Shown here piece after piece: positions 35,598 through 44,918 of a DNA stretch of 64,000 nt (positions within the stretch are counted from its first letter, which is position 1; each line of letters opens with the position of its first letter). Origin of the DNA: UBA5009 sp038043185 (GTDB lineage: Bacteria; Bdellovibrionota; Bdellovibrionia; Bdellovibrionales; Bdellovibrionaceae); contig JBBTCO010000002.1 of assembly GCA_038043185.1 (NCBI GenBank), positions 1 through 64,000 of the forward strand, read 5' to 3'. The translations under genes and the position numbers were made by a program. The notes below the pieces were generated by a model, which was not told the DNA's origin, did no database searches, and saw only the letters and a program-made list of their open reading frames with translations.

Positions 35598-36095
35598 TTA
35601 CAGATCGAAATCCTGAGATTGTTCACGGGATGAATTGGACATGCAGCTTTTTAACAATTGAAAGCCTACCGAAATTGATATCTGAGGTTTAAAAAGTAAA
35701 TCAAACCTGGCGATTTTGGCGACTTGAAGTTGCTGTTTAAAACTTAAATCACAAAACCCTGTGCTGTAATAACAGCGGGGATGGGCTGTATAAAAAGCGG
35801 CTTTCTCTGCTTGATTGCAGGTAAAACCGTTGGTAAAATTTTTAATAACTTCCTCTTGCAGACATTTGGCGACAGATTGAATAAACATTTGCAGTTCAGG
35901 GTCCCAATTTTCAGCAGCCTTCGTGAATTGATGGCAATAAGCATAGCCAAAATTCGTGAGATAATTCGAATAATCATTTTTACGTTGAGTGCATTTGACG
36001 TTTTCTTCAATCTGCAAATAAATTTCACAGCGGTTCGGCTCTGCAGCAGCAGAAATTGTAATGGTCGCTAAAAGTAAGCCTAGAAAGTATCTCAT
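35598..36095 (-). CDS. Secreted Cys-rich protein, unknown
   Basis: The ATG at 36095 has AGGGGGA upstream and gives 165 residues with a signal peptide (I-S-A-A-A-E). The mature part is helical with about eight Cys, suggesting several disulfides. The longer frame adds a basic leader of 22 residues without support. No family is recognised. Confidence 0.6.
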   Translation of the reverse strand: MRYFLGLLLATITISAAAEPNRCEIYLQIEENVKCTQRKNDYSNYLTNFGYAYCHQFTKAAENWDPELQMFIQSVAKCLQEEVIKNFTNGFTCNQAEKAAFYTAHPRCYYSTGFCDLSFKQQLQVAKIARFDLLFKPQISISVGFQLLKSCMSNSSREQSQDFDL

Positions 36096-36372
36096 GAAAG
36101 TTGTCCCCCTGAAAAGCAAAGATAAAATAACTTGTTTTTTCAGAAAGCGCGACAATTTCATTTCCTCAAGGTGATTTTTTTAAGTTTATTGAAATTTATT
36201 TTTGAATGTATAAACTATGTACAGTAAAAATGGACCCCGGACTGGGCCTAAAGTGTATTTCTAGGCCTAGTTTCTTTAGCTCTAATATATCGCAGGCCGC
36301 GTTTTTAGGATTAAGTCTAATTCACAAAACTCCGATCTAAATCTATAAGATAACTCCGGACCGGGTCAAAAT

Positions 36373-37278
36373 ATGATTTTAGAAATATTAATATATTTAA
36401 CAACTGCGTCTTACGCCTTAGCTGAGGGTGAGTGGTTTAGTGCTTTGGAGAAACCCGAAAACATTCCGTATACTTCGGTCAACGGAATATCTCGTGAATC
36501 CATGTTACTCGAAATGAGTTCAAAATACTCTATGAGTACAGCCGCATGTAAAAAAACACCCTATCTGCCATCGGATATGTTGGCGTATTTACCATCTACA
36601 GAAAACGCCGGTCTACTGGGAGGAATATTATTAAATACTCATAGACAAAAAGAAACTCATCGCAACGAATTGAGTATTTGGAATATCGCTAATTCCTCAC
36701 TCACAGTCGAACCTTATGCATTCATGAAAGATTATGAAGATAATACGTTATGTAAAGATTCAAGATTTATAAAAAAAATGGGAAATACAATTGCAAAACA
36801 TGAACAGCATTCTGTCGATCGGGTTGCTGTTTGTGAGGCCTGGCACAATTATTTTAAACTCACAAAGACGAATAAAAATCAATCAATTGTACAAAAAGCT
36901 CTATGGAAAGCGCACTCCTTATCGCTATTTCATGTTTGGTTAACACGTAGACGTGATTTTCAAACCGCTCTATCAAGTAAATTGGTCCCACCTGAAGAGT
37001 TTCGACTTTGGATGTCTTGGAACAAAACAGTGTCCACGATTCTTCCCAGATCCAACTATAATTCTTGTGCATCATCGATGTGGCCCTATCTTGAACAAGC
37101 AATGCCCAGTTGCATTCTAGGCAAAAAAACTTTATGCGCGCAAAATTTAGCGCAAAGCTCCCAATGGAGTGCTGTTTTTGGGAAGACACTTCTAAAACCG
37201 CTTTTACGTTTATTAAAAGATGAAAATATAGATTCCGCAGTAAAGGCCATTTCTTATGAAGTACCTGCAAGCCAATAA
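36373..37278 (+). CDS. Secreted protein, unknown
   Basis: This 301-residue protein has a short hydrophobic leader (Y-A-L-A-E) and a helical, His- and Cys-containing mature part. No motif is recognised. The ~277-bp upstream gap has two related GC-rich stretches (GGACCCCGGACTGGGCC near 36232 and CCGGACCGGGTC near 36357) and a GGCCTA/TAGGCC hairpin (~36245-36268) of unknown role. Confidence 0.6.
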   Translation: MILEILIYLTTASYALAEGEWFSALEKPENIPYTSVNGISRESMLLEMSSKYSMSTAACKKTPYLPSDMLAYLPSTENAGLLGGILLNTHRQKETHRNELSIWNIANSSLTVEPYAFMKDYEDNTLCKDSRFIKKMGNTIAKHEQHSVDRVAVCEAWHNYFKLTKTNKNQSIVQKALWKAHSLSLFHVWLTRRRDFQTALSSKLVPPEEFRLWMSWNKTVSTILPRSNYNSCASSMWPYLEQAMPSCILGKKTLCAQNLAQSSQWSAVFGKTLLKPLLRLLKDENIDSAVKAISYEVPASQ

Positions 37279-37312
37279 TGCTTGTCACCATTCCGAATAC
37301 AGAAATTTGTCT

Positions 37313-37388
37313 TGGTGGACCTGACAGGGATCGAACCTGCGACCTGATGACTGCCAGCCATCCGCTCTCCCAGCTGAGCTACAGGCCC
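37313..37388 (-). tRNA. tRNA-Ala (anticodon GGC)
   Basis: The reverse strand folds as a complete tRNA: acceptor GGGCCTG/CAGGTCC with the G3:U70 wobble that is the alanine identity mark, D arm GCTC/GAGC, anticodon stem GATGG/TCATC with loop CTGGCAG (anticodon GGC), T loop TTCGATC and encoded CCA. Length is 76 nt. Confidence 0.95.
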
Positions 37389-37521
37389 ATATTTAAAGAA
37401 TAAAAAAATAACTACAAAATCCCGAGATAGCAAGAAGATTACTGACGAATAAGGCCGAAACTAGTTGAATTCCTTCTTTTTTTTAATTTAAATGGGGTTC
37501 GAAAGAATGAGGGCTTTTACG

Positions 37522-38013
37522 ATGTTTAAAAATAAGGCTATTTGTTTATTTTTGGGTCTGCTTGTAAGTCAATCCCATGTTGTTTATGGAAAAGAACTCG
37601 AAAACCGTTTGGGGATTGGGATCAAAAATAACACTTCCCAAGATTTACCGGCCTTAGCTGGGGTCTATTACCCAAATAAAGAAATTGGTTTCACCGGTGG
37701 GCTTGGAATTGACACTCAAAAAGACAATTCGAAGTTTACCTTTAATGTTGGAATCCGAAAAATTATTTTTCGTGAAAATCAAATGAATTTTTATTTTGGT
37801 GGTCAGGCGGGGATCGCTAATTATGAAATTGCGGCTGATAAACAAAATGGTTTTGAATTGTCGGCGATTTTCGGCGCAGAATTTTTTATGACAGGTTTGG
37901 ATTCTTTAGCTTTTACTTTTGAAGGTGGAGCAGGAATGGCCTCTTTGCGCGAAGTCAGATTTCGAACCATCGCGGATCATCCTTTGCGCGCTGGAATGAT
38001 TTTTTATTTTTAG
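37522..38013 (+). CDS. Outer-membrane barrel-like protein
   Basis: The ATG at 37522 has GAGGG upstream and a clean signal peptide (V-V-Y-G-K-E). Two in-frame ATG/Met codons lie upstream (37492, 37507). The 163-residue protein has alternating strands, several G-G-x-G turns, and ends M-I-F-Y-F, a typical BAM signal with terminal Phe. Confidence 0.65.
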   Translation: MFKNKAICLFLGLLVSQSHVVYGKELENRLGIGIKNNTSQDLPALAGVYYPNKEIGFTGGLGIDTQKDNSKFTFNVGIRKIIFRENQMNFYFGGQAGIANYEIAADKQNGFELSAIFGAEFFMTGLDSLAFTFEGGAGMASLREVRFRTIADHPLRAGMIFYF

Positions 38014-38045
38014 AGAATAATTTTATTTATAAAAAGGAATGAAAA

Positions 38046-38426
38046 ATGTCTAAAAAAGTTATTTTAACTCAAGAGGCCCCTGAACCAATTGGTCCTTATT
38101 CTCAAGCAGTCCAATTTGGCAATATGTTGTTTTGCTCGGGACAAATCGCCATTGATCCAAAAACAGGACAGGTCAGCACTGGGGATGTGAAGACTCAAAC
38201 TGTACAGGTCATGAAAAATATCGAAGCTGTTTTAAAAGAGGCTGATATGAAATTCGAGAATATTATTAAAACGACAATCTTTTTAACAAGCATGAATGAT
38301 TTTGCTGCGGTCAATGAAGTTTATGGTCAACATTTTAAATCTCAAGCCCCAGCCCGCTCGACAGTAGCTGTCGCAGGCTTACCTAAAGGAGTGCAAGTTG
38401 AGATTGAGGTGATTGCGCATCGATGA
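38046..38426 (+). CDS. ridA: RidA family enamine/imine deaminase
   Basis: This 126-residue protein matches RidA/YjgF length and motifs: P-I-G-P-Y-S-Q-A near the start, L-F-C-S-G-Q-I, and the C-terminal A-R-S-T-V-A-V-A-G-L-P-K-G-V-Q-V-E-I-E with the catalytic-site Arg and Glu. It hydrolyses reactive 2-aminoacrylate-type imines from PLP enzymes in the cytoplasm. AAAAAGGA lies upstream. It overlaps the next gene by 4 bp. Confidence 0.93.
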   Translation: MSKKVILTQEAPEPIGPYSQAVQFGNMLFCSGQIAIDPKTGQVSTGDVKTQTVQVMKNIEAVLKEADMKFENIIKTTIFLTSMNDFAAVNEVYGQHFKSQAPARSTVAVAGLPKGVQVEIEVIAHR

Positions 38427-39016
38427 GTCTGATTGACACGTCTGTTTTTTTTACCAAAGTAGCACACTCGCGATTTCTATGGGCCATTTTGTTAATGATA
38501 GCTATAGGCATTTTCTTTTTTGCACGGGAATGGAACCGAGTTCAAAATATTGAAATGATTTCTTGGTCGCAAACTGTTTCAGCCGATTGTGGTGTGGTTT
38601 TAACGGGTGGACCTGGACGAATTCGCGAAGGCTTTGCTTTGCTCGAGAACAGTTCAATTAAAAAATTAATTATTTCAGGTGTGCATTCCCAGTCGCAACT
38701 TCGCGATATTTTTCCGTTGATGCCATTTTACACTCACGTGAATGAAGCTGATGTTTTATTAGAAAAAAAATCTCAGACAACATTTGGCAATGCTCAACAG
38801 AGCTTAGCTTTAATCGAAGCCTTGCAATGTCGGGATATTGTTTTGATCACTTCGAAATTGCACATGCATCGCTCTGAAAAAACTTTTAAGGCGACAGTCC
38901 CAGAATCGATTGATATTCGCTTGCACCCAGTTGTTTCCGGCAGCCTAAATGCTTCATTTTGGGAAACCAGCATCGAAGTGGTTAAATCACTCTTTTATTC
39001 TTTGTGGGCTTACTAA
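38423..39016 (+). CDS. DUF218 (YdcF/SanA/ElyC-like) membrane protein
   Basis: This 197-residue protein has one N-terminal membrane helix (residues ~14-33) and a DUF218 Rossmann-like domain: V-V-L-T-G-G-P-G-R-I-R-E-G, L-I-I-S-G-V-H-S and F-G-N-A-Q-Q-S, I-T-S-K-L-H-M-H-R. Relatives affect envelope integrity and vancomycin or detergent resistance. It is coupled to ridA by a 4-bp overlap and lies just before the Mla genes. Confidence 0.75.
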   Translation: MSLIDTSVFFTKVAHSRFLWAILLMIAIGIFFFAREWNRVQNIEMISWSQTVSADCGVVLTGGPGRIREGFALLENSSIKKLIISGVHSQSQLRDIFPLMPFYTHVNEADVLLEKKSQTTFGNAQQSLALIEALQCRDIVLITSKLHMHRSEKTFKATVPESIDIRLHPVVSGSLNASFWETSIEVVKSLFYSLWAY

Positions 39017-39104
39017 GGTTCCGTAAGTTTGTAAGAAACAAATCCCAACCTTGGTCGAGTTCCTTAAATTCAACTTTTACCGACAAGAATCAGGTAGAGG
39101 TTTT

Positions 39105-39929
39105 ATGAGTTTTGTATTTAGCCGTGTCGATCAAATTGGCCGTTTTATAACCTTGAACATATTGTACACCTTTCGTGTGTTGCTGATGGTTTATACTTCC
39201 ATTCGCGCGACAATTTTAGATCAGGCACAAGGACTTCGCACCATCGTGCGAGTTATCGCTGCACAAATTTATTTTACCGGATGGCAGGCCTTGCCCTTGA
39301 TCACCACATTAGCCTTAGCCACTGGTGGAATTTTAATTCTGCAAGGCATGGGAAACTTAAGCATGCTGGGTTGGACGCAAATGATTGGAAACTTCATGGT
39401 GGCGGTCTTGGTTCGTGAAGCCGGGCCTTTGTTGACGGCGCTCGTGGTGATTGCAAGATCAGGAACGGCCGTCGCAAGTGAAATCGGCAGCATGCGCGCC
39501 AATCGCGAAATCGAAGCACTAGAAAGTATGGGAATTAATCCACTTAGTTTTATTGTGTTTCCCCGAGTTATCGGAGGAGTGATTTCCGTTATGTGTTTGG
39601 CTTTTTATTTTATTGCAATTGGAATTATCGGTGGATTTTTTCTGACCAAATTTTTACACAATATGACTCTGAGCTTTTATGCGGACTCATTAATGACTGC
39701 ATTTACCAAAGACGATGTGATTATCTTTCTTTTAAAAAATAGTTTTAGTGGAATGATTATTTTTGTTGTCTGTTGTTACCAAGGACTATCCGTAAAACGA
39801 AGTCCTCATGAGGTTCCGCAAGCAACAACTGATGCCGTCGTTAAAAGTATAATTTATGTGACTGTGTTCAACTTGGCTGTAACAGCATTTGTTTATTTAG
39901 GACAACTTAAGAAATTTGGGGTGGTCTAA
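39105..39929 (+). CDS. mlaE: MlaE-family lipid ABC permease
   Basis: The ATG at 39105 has GGTAGAGG five bases upstream and is preferred to a TTG at 39051. The 274-residue protein has five to six membrane helices and the MlaE core V-L-V-R-E-A-G-P-L-L-T-A-L-V and E-I-G-S-M-R-A-N-R-E-I-E-A-L-E-S-M-G. It is the inner-membrane permease of a phospholipid transport complex with the next two genes. Confidence 0.9.
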   Translation: MSFVFSRVDQIGRFITLNILYTFRVLLMVYTSIRATILDQAQGLRTIVRVIAAQIYFTGWQALPLITTLALATGGILILQGMGNLSMLGWTQMIGNFMVAVLVREAGPLLTALVVIARSGTAVASEIGSMRANREIEALESMGINPLSFIVFPRVIGGVISVMCLAFYFIAIGIIGGFFLTKFLHNMTLSFYADSLMTAFTKDDVIIFLLKNSFSGMIIFVVCCYQGLSVKRSPHEVPQATTDAVVKSIIYVTVFNLAVTAFVYLGQLKKFGVV

Positions 39930-40660
39930 TGGAGTCAAAATTTAAGTCTGAAAAAATTGAAAATCTAAAGTTTGAAAGTGTCACTTTTTCCCATGAAAAT
40001 CATGATGCAACTTTATTTCAGGCGGATTTTGATTTTCCTATGAACGAGGTTGTTTGGGTTAAGTCCTACGAGGGTGAAGGCAAATCAACGGTATTACAAA
40101 TGTTGGCGGGTTTGATCACTCCTCAAAATGGAAAATATCTGATTAATGATGTGAATGTGACCGAGATGTCCTTCGAAGAGTTCTTACCTTATCGGCTTTC
40201 CATTGGATTTTCATTTGATTATGGTGGTCTGATTAATAACCGAAGTGTCTTTGAAAATATCATACTCCCTTTGGAATATCATAAAGTCCTGCCTTATAAA
40301 GAAGCTAAGCTTCGTGTTGAAAGTATCATTCAACGCTTTGAAATTGAAAAATTTAAAAACGAAAGACCTGCTCATGTCCCTGGCCGCGTTCGAAAACTCA
40401 CTTGTTTGATTCGTGCCTTGATTATGTATCCTCAGGTTCTTTTGCTAGATGACGCTTCTGTTGGGGTAGGCCAAGATAATTCTCAAAAATTGGCGGAGCT
40501 TATTACAGAGTTACGAAAAGAAGGTCATCTTAGGCATGTTTTCCTAACTTCTTATGACGAAAAATTTGTGAATTTATTTGATCATAAAATTATTCAAATT
40601 GATCAAACTCAACTGTTTCATCAAAATGCTAATTTGGAAAAGAAGGTCATCAATCTATGA
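39929..40660 (+). CDS. MlaF-like ABC ATPase with degenerate motifs
   Basis: This 243-residue protein aligns by eye with MlaF (F-D-Y-G-G-L-I-N-N-R-S-V-F-E-N-I, S-V-G-V-G-Q-D), and its start overlaps the permease stop by one base. The ATPase motifs are altered: Walker A reads S-Y-E-G-E-G-K-S-T (first Gly lost), the Q-loop Gln is replaced, the LSGGQ signature reads V-P-G-R-V-R-K, the catalytic Glu after Walker B is Asp (L-L-L-D-D-A) and the switch His is replaced (L-T-S-Y-D). Lys and Ser of the P-loop remain. It may bind ATP but hydrolyse slowly, or work by another rule. Confidence 0.8.
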   Translation: MESKFKSEKIENLKFESVTFSHENHDATLFQADFDFPMNEVVWVKSYEGEGKSTVLQMLAGLITPQNGKYLINDVNVTEMSFEEFLPYRLSIGFSFDYGGLINNRSVFENIILPLEYHKVLPYKEAKLRVESIIQRFEIEKFKNERPAHVPGRVRKLTCLIRALIMYPQVLLLDDASVGVGQDNSQKLAELITELRKEGHLRHVFLTSYDEKFVNLFDHKIIQIDQTQLFHQNANLEKKVINL

Positions 40661-41619
40661 TGAAAGCCAAGTTTAATAAATTTGAAAGAGTTGCCGGGAT
40701 ATTTGTATTGACTGCAATTATCGGCACTTTTTTAGCTGCAGTGAGTGTAGCTATTAAGCAAGGTTGGTTTGATAAAAAACTTTATTTTACCACGGTGTTT
40801 ATTGGAGCAGATGGCGTTCACTCGGGAACAGAAGTGCAAATTTCTGGTCTTCGCGCTGGCGCAGTCGACGATGTGGAGCTACTCACTGACAATCGAATTA
40901 AATTGGTCTTTTACGTTCAAGGAAAATTTCGAGAACGTGTAAAAGAAGATAGCGTTGCTCAGCTGATTAGGCCCTTTATCATTGGTGATCGGATTTTGGA
41001 TGTCAGCGTCGGGTCTCAGAATGAATCCATTTTAGAGGAGCATGCGACAATGAATTCGCAAGAAACCACAGATTTAATGAGTTTGATGAGTGGTAAACAT
41101 TTGGGATCAACTTTAGAGCGATTTGGTGGTATGGTTGAAAATATTCAACATTTAGCAGAAGCGTTTTTAAGTCGTGATCGAACTCGGTCTATGGTCAATA
41201 TTTTTGATAGACTTGAGCCCTTGTTGCTGAGCTTGGATGTGATGTCGAAGGAAGTGACTCGATTATCCAAACAGGCCACTAAAGATGAAGGGTTGCATCA
41301 ATTGGTTAAGCAAGCAGGTATTCTAACTAGCGAACTGAATTTAATTGTCCCTGAAATGAATAAACAAAATCCTGAAATGGCTAAAGAATTGGCTCATCTG
41401 ACTAGCAATCTTTCGGTCATGGCCGAAAACATGAAAGCGATGACACACCTCTTTAAGGAACTTGGTCCAGAAATTCCGGGGACAGCACGACGAGCGATGG
41501 AAGCCTTGAATGAAGCAACGATCTTAATGAAAGCCTTGCAAAAGAGTTTTATGCTGCGAGGTAATGTTCGCGAAGTTATGGAAGAAGAGCAGCACAAGCG
41601 ACAACCCGCAAGCAAATAA
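40657..41619 (+). CDS. mlaD: MlaD-family (MCE) substrate-binding protein
   Basis: This 320-residue protein has an N-terminal membrane anchor (residues ~13-32) and an MCE domain (F-I-G-A-D-G-V-H-S-G-T-E-V, I-S-G-L-R-A-G-A-V, I-I-G-D-R-I-L-D-V). A helical C-terminal extension of ~180 residues follows, longer than in E. coli MlaD. It overlaps the ATPase by 4 bp. It would form the periplasmic ring that passes lipids. Confidence 0.88.
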   Translation: MMKAKFNKFERVAGIFVLTAIIGTFLAAVSVAIKQGWFDKKLYFTTVFIGADGVHSGTEVQISGLRAGAVDDVELLTDNRIKLVFYVQGKFRERVKEDSVAQLIRPFIIGDRILDVSVGSQNESILEEHATMNSQETTDLMSLMSGKHLGSTLERFGGMVENIQHLAEAFLSRDRTRSMVNIFDRLEPLLLSLDVMSKEVTRLSKQATKDEGLHQLVKQAGILTSELNLIVPEMNKQNPEMAKELAHLTSNLSVMAENMKAMTHLFKELGPEIPGTARRAMEALNEATILMKALQKSFMLRGNVREVMEEEQHKRQPASK

Positions 41620-41658
41620 ACCCTTGTCAAATCGCTCTTCTAAAATCAAAATACAAAG

Positions 41659-42927
41659 ATGGTTTGGTATTTTTTCCGACGATTAATTTTTTCTGTGCGC
41701 GCTGGAGCGCTTGTTCGACGGATTGCTTGGCTGTCTTTAATTTCAATTACGGTCAGCACTTCCGCTTTTCTTATTGTCATTTTTGTTATGGGTGGCATGA
41801 ATGAAAGCATTCAAAAAAGAATTTTAGCGCTTGAACCTCATTTGACAATTTCGCAAAAAAAAACTGACAAACGTTATCCACTTGAATCTTTGCCGGCTAT
41901 TTCTGAAATAAAAAAAAATCATTCCGAGGTTCGCAGTTCCAGCTTTGAGTCTCAAGACGTTATACTTCGGACCTTAGATGGAAAGTTTCGGGGAGCCGTT
42001 GCTCGGGGAATGAATAAAGAAAGCTTTGAAGACTTTATTGAACAACTGAATAAGTTAGATCAAGGAAATAAAAATCGAATAAATGCCGTCGAGTTGTGGA
42101 ATGCTTCCGAGGTGCCTGGTGTTGGTGAAATTGTTATGGGCATCGATCTGGCAAGAAGTCTTGAATTGTTAGAAGGAGAATTTATTACCGTTATCCCGCC
42201 GGAAGGATTAATTTTACCTCCGGGTGAAGCACCGTCTTTTGAAAAAGTTCGCATAAAAAAAATTATTTCAACAAGTATAGCTGACGTGGATGCTCAATTT
42301 ATTTTTTATCAGCGATTAGCGGCTCTGAATAATTTTTCTAAATCGGGAAGTCGCCGTACGGGTATTCAATACTGGTTGCCAGATGGCCATAATGCAGAGA
42401 ATTTTAAAGAAGAAATAATAGCATCCTTAGATGAAAAACAAAAAAATGAATTATCGATTGAGACTTGGCAAGAAAGAAATGGAGCTTTGTTTTATGCCCT
42501 TAAATTGGAAAAATTAGTGATTGGAATTTTTTTGGGTCTTGCGGGCTTGGTCGCAGGAACTTCGATCTTAACGGTGCTTGCTCTTTTGATGTCACAAAAA
42601 AAACGCGATATCGCTTTATTGATGACTTTAGGAATGTCAAAGTTAAGAACTTCTCAACTTTTTACAAAAATGGGATTGTGTTTGTCAGGAACTGGTTTAG
42701 GTTTAGGATTGTTGATTGGAACTTCAGTCAGTTATTACATTCAGGAATTTCCGATTAATATTTTGCCTCAGATTTATTACGATTCCCATATCCCCGCTCG
42801 GGTAGATTTGTTTGTTTTATTTGGAGTGATGATGGTCGGAGGGGTGATTGCGTTCTTAGGATCCTGGGTGCCGGCTCGGACTGTTCTTAAAATTGAACCT
42901 TCGCAAGTTCTTCGCCAAAAAAACTAG
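41659..42927 (+). CDS. LolC/LolE-like (FtsX/MacB-type) ABC permease
   Basis: This 422-residue protein has the lipoprotein-releasing permease plan: one N-terminal helix (residues ~20-46), a ~230-residue periplasmic domain, then three helices with L-M-S-Q-K-K-R-D-I-A-L-L-M-T-L-G-M-S and a closing V-P-A-R-T-V-L-K-I-E-P-S-Q-V-L-R. No LolD-type ATPase is adjacent. It starts 39 bp after mlaD, without a clear ribosome site. Lipoprotein sorting fits the many lipoproteins in this window. Confidence 0.75.
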   Translation: MVWYFFRRLIFSVRAGALVRRIAWLSLISITVSTSAFLIVIFVMGGMNESIQKRILALEPHLTISQKKTDKRYPLESLPAISEIKKNHSEVRSSSFESQDVILRTLDGKFRGAVARGMNKESFEDFIEQLNKLDQGNKNRINAVELWNASEVPGVGEIVMGIDLARSLELLEGEFITVIPPEGLILPPGEAPSFEKVRIKKIISTSIADVDAQFIFYQRLAALNNFSKSGSRRTGIQYWLPDGHNAENFKEEIIASLDEKQKNELSIETWQERNGALFYALKLEKLVIGIFLGLAGLVAGTSILTVLALLMSQKKRDIALLMTLGMSKLRTSQLFTKMGLCLSGTGLGLGLLIGTSVSYYIQEFPINILPQIYYDSHIPARVDLFVLFGVMMVGGVIAFLGSWVPARTVLKIEPSQVLRQKN

Positions 42928-42946
42928 CCTATTGAAGTGCTCAGTA

Positions 42947-42961
42947 TTGATACAGTATCAA
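42947..42961. promoter_or_regulatory. Perfect 15-bp inverted repeat TTGATAC-A-GTATCAA
   Basis: TTGATACAGTATCAA is a perfect 7-bp-arm palindrome 19 bases after the LolC/E-like stop and ~200 bp before the DUF1592 gene. It looks like an operator for a dimeric regulator of the following surface-protein operon. A second weaker stem, CGAGTTT/AAACTCG, lies near 43037-43055. Confidence 0.35.
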
Positions 42962-43164
42962 ATTAAGACAATTTGAAATCGATAAGTTTGTTCCTATATT
43001 CAAAATGGTCCTTAATGTAAAAAAGAGAAAAAATGGAGTCGAGTTTAGTGAAAACTCGGATAGAATAGAATGTCTAATCGAGTACATACGGTTAAGTAAT
43101 GTATTTACGGTGACGATTAAAGATTGCTTAGGTGCTTTGGGCTTATAGGGGATGGGAAGCTATA

Positions 43165-44876
43165 ATGAGAAAATTTAAGGCTATCTTTTTCATGTCTGTT
43201 TCTTTAATCTGTACGATTATTTTTAATCAATGCTCGGGATTTGATTCTGCGGTTGCTCCCAATATGTTATTATCAAATGAAAGTGCAAGTATTAATGGTG
43301 ACCCCCCCCCGACGTTCGTGTGCCGGCCGGAACAACGGGAGTCCCTGAAGCGAATGCTCCAGTTTGTAGCCTGCCGTTACCTGTTTTAAATGCTCAGCGT
43401 TTAACAAAACTAGAATATAATAATGTAATTCGTGATCTTTTTGGTCTAACCGATAATTTTTCTGCAAATTTTTCTAATGCAGATATTGGGCCTTCAGGCT
43501 TTTCGACTGATCCATCTGCGCAAAATTTATCTGCTTCCATTGTACTCGACTTTTACAATGGAGCTAATGCCGTAACTGCTGCTCTATTTGCGAAAAATCC
43601 AAACCCGCTGTTTGCAACATGTAGCTCAGGTGACACTTGCGCTACGAGTATTATCGCCAATCTCGCAAGAAAGGCTTTTCGACGTCCGCCTACGACAGAT
43701 GAAAAAACTCAACTTTTTAATCTTTATAAATCTGTAAATAGCACAAATATTAGCGATGGTTTAAAATTAGTTGTTACTGGTGTTTTGATATCACCACAAT
43801 TTCTTTTCAGAACGTATGAAATCCCTACAACCAAACCAATACAAGCACCATTAACTGATTTTGAAATAGCTAGCCGAGTTTCATTTCTAATTTGGGGTTC
43901 AATTCCAGATGAAACACTGCTGTCATTAGCAGAAGCAGGAAAACTAAAAGATAAAGAAAATTTAACAGCGCAAGTAAAACGATTAATGGCAGATCCAAGG
44001 TCATCATATATAACTAAAAGCTTTGGCTATCAGTGGGCTAATTTAAATCGATTTGAGGATACTGTCTTAGATGTAAAACGTTTTCCAAATTGGAATAACA
44101 ATGTAAAAACCTCAATGAAAAATGAAACGATGAACTTTCTAAATAATATATTTGTTTCAGATCAAAGTGTAATGGATATAGTTAATGCAAATTATACTTT
44201 TGTTGATCAAAATGTAAGTCAAATTTACGGAATTCCGGGTGTCAGCTCAGCCAATTTTGTAAAAGTCAACTTAGATACAAAACGTATGGGACTTTTATCT
44301 CAGCCCGCGATTTTATCTATGAACTCTCTCAGTGATCATACTTCGCCCGTATCACGTGGACAGTGGGTGCTTGATAGAATTCTTTGTTCTTCCCCACCTC
44401 CACCTCCAGACGATGTTCCCTTTTTGCCATCCTCACCCAATGGCAATCTAACTGATGAGGCTAGTATTCGCAAAAAGCTTGAAGTTCATCGTACTCTTGG
44501 ATCCAGTTGCTATGGTTGTCATAAAGTTATGGATTTTGTTGGACTCGCATTTGAAAATTTTGATTCGATGGGATATTTTAGAAATCAATATATTAATGGA
44601 ACAACAGTTGATGCTTCTGGGAAGCTTCCTACAGGCGAAGTTATTCAAGATTACTCGGATTTGGCTAATATTTTGAAAAAGGACGAGCGTTTTCCAGCCT
44701 GCTTTGCCATGCATTTTTCTTCTTTCGCTCAAGGTCGAGATATGTCAAATTTCAAAGAAATCTGTGGAACCCAAGCCATTGCAAAAAAATCAATTGGTGA
44801 AGGCAAAAAATTTTCAAGCTTAGTTGTAGACATTGTATTACAAAATAATTTTTTAAATAGAGTTGTGGGTTATTAA
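43165..44876 (+). CDS. DUF1592-type heme lipoprotein, frameshifted at a C9 tract
   Basis: The first frame (ATG 43165) gives a lipoprotein signal ending F-N-Q-C and breaks at nine C (43302-43310). The second frame, open from 43311 to 44876, continues a full DUF1587/1595/1592/1588/1585 architecture: L-N-A-Q-R-L-T-K-L-E-Y-N-N-V-I-R-D-L-F-G, A-R-K-A-F-R-R-P-P, L-T-D-F-E-I-A-S-R-V-S-F-L-I-W, S-C-Y-G-C-H-K-V-M-D and F-A-Q-G-R-D. One extra C (or two fewer) would restore a single ~570-residue protein. Either the tract is phase-variable or it is a homopolymer base error. It is followed by a DUF1552 gene. Confidence 0.8.
43302..43310 (+). repeat. Homopolymer C9 tract inside coding sequence
   Basis: Nine C follow GGTGA near codon 46 of the DUF1592 lipoprotein gene and separate its signal peptide from its domains by frame. 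Ten or seven C would join them. Confidence 0.85.
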
Positions 44877-44918
44877 CTTTTTTGTTTGCTCTATGCTTTA
44901 AAAAGGATTGGGAATAAT

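Noticed and set aside
43005..43148. 47-codon ORF before the DUF1592 gene
   Set aside because: No ribosome binding site and no recognisable motif; it overlaps likely regulatory DNA.
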